Positions 41,001 to 50,255 of a stretch of 64,000 bases of DNA are shown here, one piece after another. Within the stretch, counting starts at the first letter, position 1. Each line of letters opens with the position of its first letter. The notes under the pieces are model-generated. The model had not been told where the DNA came from and ran no database searches. It was given only the letters and a program-made list of their open reading frames with translations. Source of the DNA: Symbiodinium sp. CCMP2592 (Eukaryota > Sar > Dinophyceae > Suessiales > Symbiodiniaceae); contig CAJNDT010005556.1 of assembly GCA_905221615.1 (NCBI GenBank), forward strand, positions 572,559 through 636,558, given 5' to 3'. Both the position numbers and the translations under genes were made by a program.

Positions 41001-44000
41001 AAGAGATGAAGTCGATGCGTGACTTTGACGTGTTCGACGAAGTCTCAGTTGAGTCGGTCTCGGAGGAGACTTTGCGGTCTGCAATTTCCACGAAGTGGGT
41101 TAAAGTGCGCAAGCCTGACGGGACAGTGCGCTGTAGGATTGTTGGGCGAGGTTACACTCAACTTGTGGAAGACAAGGATGAGACTTTCGCCTCGACCCCG
41201 TCCTTAACCACACTTCGGCTGTTGTTGACTTTGGCTGTTGCGAAGGGATGGCACATCTCGATCGGAGACATTTCGACGGCATTTCTTCATGCCCTGGTCG
41301 ATGGTGACTTTTATGTCATTCCTCCCCTGGAATTCTATCCAGAGGGCCGCACTTTGTGGAAGCTCAAGAAAGCCCTTTACGGACTTAAGCACAGCCCTAA
41401 GCTTTGGCAGCAGCACTTTGCATCTGTCATGGAGAAGAACGGCTTTCGACGCATGAAGTCGGACCCGAACCTTTATGTACATGACAGCAAGCAACTTTAC
41501 GTTCTGGCGTATGTGGATGACTTGATGTTTTTCGGTTCGCGGGCTGATGTTTCGACTTTGATCCGGGATCTTCAGAAGGACTTGTTGCTTAAGGTGACAG
41601 GTACTTTGGATGAAGGTCAGAGTTCGTCGTTTCTAGGCCGCAACCTGAAGCGCACCTCCACTTTCATCTCTGTAGGAATGAGCCCATCCTACATTGATAC
41701 GATGCTAGAGCTTTACGGTTTGAAACAGTGCCGGCAGGCACTTGCTCCAGGAACGGATGCTTTGAGGAAGCAGCTCGACTGTGAACCTTTGGACCCTGAG
41801 GATCACAAGCGCTACCGGCGCGCTGTGGGCCAACTTTTGTGGCTTTCCAGCGTGCGCCCTGACATCATGTATGCTGTCAAGGAGTTGAGCCGAGGACTTT
41901 CTGCACCGACCACAGAACGCGAAGCAAAGGTCAAGCATCTTTTGAAGTACCTGGCAGGAACAAAGCACTTTGAGCAGAAACTGCAACCAACCCTCTCACT
42001 TTCACCGCAGCACAAAGCAATAGACATCAACATTTTTGTTGACAGCGATTGGGCAGGATGCCACGACACCCGACGCTCCACTTCAGGAGTTTCCCTCTTT
42101 GTGCTCGGGGCGAATATACTTTCGCACAGCAGGACCCAGGCCACTGTGGCCCTCTCGAGTGGAGAGGCAGAACTTTACGCTATAGGCTCTGGTACTGCTG
42201 ACGCTCTTTTTGTGAGGTCTTTGGTGGAAGAGAGCAAGATCTTTCAGAAGGCTAACCTTTGTGTTTTTACAGACAGCAACGTTGGCAAAAGTATTGCCTC
42301 ACGTTTCGGCGCCAGCCGCAAGACGAAGCACGTAGAGTTACGATATCTTTATGTGCAAGAACTTGTTGCTTCTGGTATGGTTAGGATTAAGAAAGTTCTT
42401 GGTACTTTGAACCCAGCAGATATCCTTACGAAGTATATCGCGAAGGAGACTTTGCACCGCCATCTTCCTACTTTCGGGTTTGAGGTTTAGCCACCCCATC
42501 TCGGGTTGGACTTTGCCACTCATCATCTTCCCCAGAAGAACCCAGATGAGAGAGAAGAAGACTTTGAGAGCTGAGAGAATCACGTTCTTGCGGACATGTA
42601 CTTTTCATGCTTGTGCGGACATGTACTTTTGCGGACATGTACTTTTGCTTGCTTGTGCAGTCTCGACATGTCTTCGACTTTCGCTCGATTTAGGAACTTT
42701 CAGTTTTCCGGAACCAACTTTGAAGGTGACCTTTCTGTTTTCCGTTTTCTCCGTTCCGAAAAGGAAGAAACTTTTACCGTGAAACCTTGATGGTGGATGA
42801 CTTTTCCGATGATGGTTTTAAGGTGCAACGGCACCACTTTTAATGTACATATGTAAGCTCACTTGACTTTCCCGTTCAGGGTGTTCGGGTTTTGTCGTGG
42901 GTTTTGGTTTTAACTTTGCGCCTTTTCGTCGCCACTTTCGTTCTGCGTTGCCCGTTTCACTTCGACTTTGCCTAACGGATGGAGCCGGCATGGATGCCAC
43001 AGAGGTGGTGACTTTGCTGAGATCTTGCCGTGTGACGGTACTTTCGGTGGCACGCTGGTACAGGAACCGAACTTTGTGGTTCCGCCTTTGGGAATTCCTG
43101 AGGCCTTTTTGTGACCCGACTTTGGTCACTTCGGGCCTCACTGGAGGACCTTTTGGAAACGGTCAACTTTGACCGCCGGCTGCTCGCTGACATTGCCCGT
43201 GCGAGGCAAACAACTTTTCTGGAACAAGGTGATCTGGAAACTCTGGCTGAGTCGGAGACTTTTCTCCGAAGGGAAATCGCGGACCAGCACTTTTGGATCA
43301 GGTTACTTTATCGGTTATCTGTTCCTCTGCAACCTTTTAGGTCTGAGCTGCCCTTCTGGACGAACTTACAGTTCACTGCGTTTTTCAGTACTTTTCTTTT
43401 GTCCTTGTCTGGAGTTGTGGAGCAACCCTGGCTTGGAGGAGCAAGGCACTTTCTGCAATTGCTCTTTGACGCGTACGCAGCTTACGCACTTTTCTATTTG
43501 AGGCGCTTTATCAATCAAGAAGTGCCGGACCTGCACATTTGGCCGGTGCTGCTGTGGAACTTTCTGCAGCGATGGCGCCAAAGACTTTGAGGCCGCCTGC
43601 CACTTTGCCGCCATCGATTGAGCGGCCACGGCCTGGCCATGGTTTTGGTCAGGGGACTTTTGTCCCTGACTTTTCGAACTTTGGCTTTTGGGGCACTTTG
43701 CAGCTTATGCTTGAGATGCTTTTTGGTGGCCGCCAGATGGAGCAGTTGTTTCGCCCTGGGACAACTTTTGACAACAACTTTGTCCTGGGAAAGTCGATAC
43801 TTTTCCCTGGGTTGAGCCCGGTGTCGCCAAGCATGACGGCACCCGAACTTTACATGTTGATGCGCAGCCAACTTTTCTGGGTATTCCATGTGAGTCCGGG
43901 GAGCACTTTGCCAGGCGATCCTTCGGCATGGTCGCCCTTCATGTTATATCTTACTTTGCCAATGAGCGTTTTGGATAGAGCCTTGACCGCTGCCCGCCAG

Positions 44001-47000
44001 AGTGGAACTTTTACAGTTCACTTTCAGGATGTGGTGGGTACTTTGGAGAATTGCCTGAACATTTCCTTTAGCCCACGGTCGGCTTATCTTTTCTACACTT
44101 TCCAGCTGTCGATTTCTCAGATGCAGGGAGTGACTTTTCCTTTTGCTGCCAATGAAGAAATCGCTACGTTTGGCTTCCGACCAACTCAACATTGGTTGGC
44201 AGTCAACTTTGGAAGTGGACAGGCGAGGATTTGGAACAGGAGGTACGTGGACTTTCTGGTGAAAGTCGCGACTTTGCAGATTCCAATGCAGCCTACTTTT
44301 CTGACTTTTTGCGTGGTGAGACACTTTGGCCAGGCACCGTACACTTTGGTCGGCGATCTCAATCGCTACTTTGATGGTACATATGGTGTGCAGTGTCGTC
44401 ACTTTCGACTGATGCACCTGCCGATCCTCCCAGAGGTGTACCAACTTTGTGAGGATATGCCCGAGGGCTGGGTGCCCCTCGCTGGCGCTACGCCGTCAAC
44501 TTTGACGCGCCCTGCGAGGTTGTGAAGGCCACTTTTCGCCTTTCGAGGTTGGGCCAACAGCACACTTTTCGGCGTCTTTTGACGCTTGGTGCCACTTTGG
44601 TTGCTGCACTTAGATGGGCCAACCACTTTTGGGCCACGCTGCACTTTGATGTGCCGTGCGCAGTCACGACACTTTGCACCACGAGCACTACGAACGCTTA
44701 CTTTTACAAGTCAACTTTTGAGGTTGTAGATAGGAGACCTCGTTGCAACTTTCTCCGAGCAGCTGCTTTGCAAAACTTTGGCCGTGAGCTCACACATGTA
44801 CATGTACACTTTTATGTGTTATTGTACTTTGCGAGAATAAAGTAGTTAACTTTAATCTCGAGGAGGCGTGTGAAAATAACACCTCCCTTTCTCCCCCAGA
44901 CTTTGCCAACCGTCGTTGGCTCAAGACCACTTTGCCCTACGAGAAAAGGCGCCGCTGAACTTCAGGGTTACTTTGGTCTAAGTCGTGTGAGCTTGTGCAC
45001 GGAATTACTTTAGGGTAGTTTGGTGCGCATTCTGGACTAGTGTACTTTCGCAGTTTGCGTGTGTGCGTGCATGTGTGTGTATGTATGTATGTATGTATGT
45101 ATGTATTTATGTATTTATGTATGTATTTGTGTGATGTGTCATTGCTTGTTGTTTTTTGTTTTGTTTTGGTGTTTTCGTGTGTGTGTGTGTGTGCATGTAC
45201 GTACGTACGTACGTAGGTAGGTAGGTAGGTAGGTATGTATGTATGTATGTATGTACGCATTTGTGTGATGTGTCATTGCTTGTTGTTTTTTTTGTTTTGT
45301 TTTGGTGTTTTCGTGTGTGTGTGTGCATGTACGTTAATAGGGGTATACACACAGCCGGCGCTACTCACATTATGTTGCATTGAGCTGCATTGCATGCAGT
45401 TCGCGATTGCTTGCGCTGTCTCATTGCTGCCCTGTGGTTGGGTCAGTTTAGTCGAAACCATGACAAGGTACAAGTCATAATGGGAAAAACTGCAGCAATC
45501 TGTGACCCAATAGGTAGCAGCGTTAGCACCGCTGGAGTGGCGATTCTTCTGCAGCCACATTTACCGGAGTAGGGCGGTAGTCTTAGTGGCTTTGCCACTG
45601 TGACCTTGAATAATATATTCAATTTTCAGCATCTCGGGTGCGTCTCAGACCTGCATTTGCTCCCACCACTTACAGCCCCAGGCGCATTCAAGTGCTCCGA
45701 GATCACGGTCAGCGGCGAGAAGAGGGAGGTGTTCAAGGACAGTGCTTGTAGTCCGTACTTTCGGGTTGAAGGTGGTTTGGCGGCTGTGAGATTGTGACGG
45801 AAGAGAATGAAATTCCAGGTATTGACTCGAGGCAGCCTGCGCAGCTCGGATCCGCATTCTTCGGTGGAGTCAAGCAGAAAGTGTGACCTCTTTAATGCAA
45901 AAACGCCTTTCTGCAACGTAAATGAAGACTCCCCATACCAGCTTCATCAGCAGGCACGTAATTCTGAGACTGAGCAGCCATGTTGCGCTAGGTCCGAAGC
46001 TACACTAACATTAATAGTAATCATCATCATCAACATAACAACACGAATACCAACAAAAACACTGAGGAGCAACTCCAAATCCCAAGGCCCAAAATCCTGG
46101 ACTCGGAGCCTTAGTCTTTGACTCGCCTTGGTCTTCGACTCTCAAAAGCCATCCTAAGCCCTCAGTCTTACAAACCCCAAGGCTAGGCTCGCCAGGTCCG
46201 ACATGCACCAACAGACCCCAAGGGCCAAGCAACCCAACGAAAGCTGTAGTATCGGGGCCTTAACAATTCGAACAGGGATTGGGGGGTAACTTATTATCAT
46301 GATGGTACGATATCCCCAAAGCCTCTTCTTATGATTATTGAAGCCCCTACAGTAAGCCCTAAAGGCCAATGGCTTGGCGACACGTATGAGCCCAATACCC
46401 CAGACAATCCGACGCAGGCCCTGCATGATTCCTCAGACCCGAGATCCTAAACCACCGCAATCGTAAGCACCAAGCTCACCGGCCTTTCGGCTGCGAAACA
46501 CCCAAACCCTAAACCCCATCATTCGTGCAGCGTCAGTATACCCAAAGCTCAGAAGACTGTCTAAGGCCCTACAGACCCTAAACCCTGAAAGCCCAAAGCC
46601 GAAATCCGTAAATCCAAACCCCTAAACTCCAAACCCTGATTAAGCCCCAAAGCTTGACTCGTACTAGCCCGTAAGCCCCAAAACCCGAGACCCTGAACCC
46701 AAAACCCTGAAGGTCCTACAACGTAAACCTTGAACCGGAAGCATCCTAAACTCCTGAAGCCCTAACCCGCAAACTCCCTAAACTCACTAATCCCTAAACC
46801 CTAAACCCCCTTTTTTCAAAAGGCCAAACAGACTTAAAACCCGAGACTACCCATTTACAAGACTACGCGAGGATCCGATCACCGACAAGGGCAAGGCCTC
46901 GAAGAAGGGCCGACTCACCGTTCAGCAACTCGGGCTCGGGATTTTAGAGGTTTTAAAGGGGGTTATAGGAGGGTTCCTTTAAAGGGCTCCTTAAGGGTAC

Positions 47001-50000
47001 TAAGGGTAGTTCAGGGATTTAGGGGTTTGGGGTTGAGGGGTTTAGGGTTTAGGGGTCTGAAGGGGGGTTATGCGGGTTCCTTTAAAGGGCTCTATAAGGG
47101 TACTATCAGGGTAGTATAGGGGTGTAGGTTCCGGGTTTAGGGTTTATGGAGTTGAATGTCTAGAGTTTAGGGTTTCTAGTCTCAGGATTAGGGCTTACGG
47201 TTCATGGAGTTTAAGGTTGGAGATTCCTGCCAGTGTCGGGACCGGTCGGCACCAGCGCAAACAAGAATGGGCTTCTACGGGTTTTGCGACACTTTGCAGC
47301 ATAATCCTGAGCCCCATAATACCCGTAGTCCTTATAGACCCCTTTAAGAGGAACCCTTAAAGGATCCCAATCATTCAGGTCCCTGTATTAGAGCCCCAGA
47401 GCTTGCTGCAGCTCCCACTGGTAGCAATCCCTGCATCTCCACATGGGGGTTTCCGAGATTTAGGGGTACCTCATTTCGGTGTCCTTACAATAAGGATCCT
47501 GCTGTTTAGGGTTAGGGTCCCCTATTTTCGGAGACTCCCAGATCTCCACCTAGATGAACGCAGAACGTGCAGATCCCGCTCGGCTTTTGGCACACATCCA
47601 TCTGCCCCTAGTTGGTCCAGGGTTTAAGGTTAAGGGGAAGCGTACATGTTACATGCTCGTCTGGCTACAGCACTGTATGTCTACCGGTATCCGAAGCTTG
47701 ACTCAACCTTCCGGACTCAACGTGACCGTCGCAGCGCGAACTTGTAATAGACTCCGTCAAGGCAGTGTCAGTGGTATCATCATGGTCATGACAATCATCC
47801 TCAGGTTCATTTTCACCACCATACTTTTCCCCGCTCCAAGTAGCATCATCACCGTCAACTTACCTTTGGTGAGTGGGGAATGGAAGAATGGTAGTACTAG
47901 TAGTTATAATTGCACCCCATTCCTCCATTCCGTACTAGGCAAAGCTAAGTCAAAAGGGCGAGCATGGCAGTCCCAGTGTTGAAAGCTGGTGCCTAAAGTT
48001 CAGCGCCGCCGCCCTCGATGTCCTCCACACCGTAAACCCCCTTAAAGCCTAAACTAAAAGCCTACTATAGGGGCCTCAATAATTACCTACACTATTTTTT
48101 TTTTGGGGGGGGGTCCTTCTTTTTTTATATGCACCAAAGCCCTATTCTAATAATCATAAGGCCCCTATCTTAGAATCTCAGGCTGGCCTCCGAGACTACA
48201 GGCTTCAAGGACGCCGACAAGTACAAGCCACGCAGCTCGCCTGAAAGCCGGGACCCTAAGGGTCCATGTACCCATATAGAGATACATGAGCCCCAAAGTA
48301 CCTATATAGGGACTACATTAAGGCCAATGTATATACTATATGAGTACATGGACCCTTAGGGAGAGCGTTCTCCGGGGCACGAGTAGGAGAGCGAGGCAAC
48401 ACTCACAAAGCTCCTAGCAGTCCGAGAGTCTAACAACAGTTCATAGTCATGAGCATGGTCACATCCAACCGGTACACCGTAGGATACAGTAAGCAGTTCT
48501 GCTCGTCAGACTCGTCGTGCAAGTTTGCCTCTTTAAAGCAAACAGGCTGCAGTCATATGGGTGGTTGTCAAAATTACGGTCCGTTTGGGGGGTGCCATAA
48601 ATATCAGGTGCCGTATTATAGTAAGGACCCAACAAGGGACCATAATTGTGACGACCACCCATATGGCAGAACAGTGGAAGTGTGACTCCGCCAGAAAGGA
48701 GAAGAACAGACACATTGCAACCCAGACATGTCACCACCGCGGGCAGGTTGACAATGATGGCATTGGGGTAGAGGTCTCTTGAAAGTAGTGGTAGTTTCAG
48801 AAAATACGGGACCCTGCTATGGCACAGAGAGAGACCTCAAATTTCTCAAAAAGGGGAAGAGTCCGAAAACTTATCGTGTGTCGGCCCGCAAGAGATACTG
48901 CGAGATTTCTTTAAGCCTCCAATTTCCTACGAAGCCTTGATGAGATTAAGCCGCAATGGTCTCGATCTCAAAATCTCGAAGGTTTAGGGCTTTAGGGTTA
49001 TCAGTGTTATAGGGTGCTGGATGTAGGGGTGTAGGGTTTGGGGTCTGCTTCGAAAGCTGAAACCATGCACCCCAAGCTCTTATCCGCAATGACTCAAGCC
49101 TCGTGATTTAGGAGTCTGAATAATTAGTACTAGTATGGTTCCGGGTGTCTGGTTAAATTAGTTTTCGTTAGGAAGCGGACCATACTGTGATGTAGCCAGG
49201 GGCCTATTCGAATGATCAGTGCCCCTATATGAACCCTTGTGGTGCCCTTATAGTAGCCCTTATCGAATCCGTGTAAATGAGAATCAGTTGGAGAGACTTG
49301 AAACCCTAAACCCTACACCCTAAAACCTAAACCCTAAACCCTAAACCTTGCATCCTAACGCTCTTTGCCCAGCACAGGCCAGGGAGACAAGGGAGTGGCA
49401 GGCGGCACCGGCTTCCTTCACTACAGCACGGACGGAAAGATCGTGGCGGGCTTAATGCTATTCCCTTATAGTCCGTATATACTATTATGATAGTTTACTC
49501 CAGAATCATAGTGTTATCATTAAGGTCCGCGTTTTAATTACCTAAGCTGTAGACGCCAGACCCTGAAAACTCTGTCTCGTCGAGGAGCCATGGAGATCTT
49601 TCGTCTTTTGATGAGGCTAGGGCATATACGGCTTGGGGATTAGCGTTTCAGATGCGGACATGCGGTCCTGGCATGGTTTTGCTTGCGGTTCTTCCTGCTA
49701 CGCGCCTGCTGATTGTCCTGCTGTCGTTTGAGGTCACTGTAGCCAGCGGCATGGGAGATGCTTCGAAGGACTTGATGGTGGAGGCGCCGCTGTTGCGTTT
49801 TGAAAATCGCCTTCTTCACAACACCGCCCATGCTCTCATAACGGACTTTACTTGCTGTGTCCATGGTATTGCCATCAACTGTTCGGGCTCACTGTGCTCA
49901 GGTTTTCCGCGATGGCCGCTTGCTGAAGGCAGGCATGGTTGAGCTGCATATCCAAAGTTGGAGGTACTGCAAGTGCATACTTGCAACGAGGACGGTAAAT

Positions 50001-50099
50001 CGCTGTAAGCACATCGCAGTCGCAGTAAGTGTTCGTGCAAGTGTACATGTGTTTAAAGATGTACGTAACTGAACAAGTCAAGCAAATGAAGCAATGGAT

Positions 50100-50158
<59 letters not shown>

Positions 50159-50165
50159 CATATAC

Positions 50166-50197
<32 letters not shown>

Positions 50198-50218
50198 GTA
50201 GGTGTATGTGTACATATG

Positions 50219-50255
<37 letters not shown>

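Larger units (their letters stand above)
36283..45052 (+). mobile_element. Ty1/copia LTR retrotransposon, 8.77 kb
   Basis: A complete-looking element: 184-bp LTRs, tRNA primer site, gag-protease-integrase-RT-RNase H in copia order, a 2.4-kb region downstream of RNase H with further open frames, a purine-rich tract, and a 5-bp target duplication GTTTG at 36278-36282 and 45053-45057. The LTRs differ at one base (36367 T versus 44953 C), so the insertion is recent. The order integrase before reverse transcriptase defines copia. Integrase is broken by two frame changes near 39705-39742. The whole element, coding or not, is saturated with the pentamer ACTTT on the sense strand. It lies sense to NAMPT within the intron between exons 24 and 25. 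Confidence 0.95.

Noticed and set aside
47996-48040. Frame reading [10 protein letters not shown] resembling the family LLHTV segment
   Set aside because: The segment is already supplied by exon 28 ([10 protein letters not shown]), and this one has no AG|G acceptor in phase.
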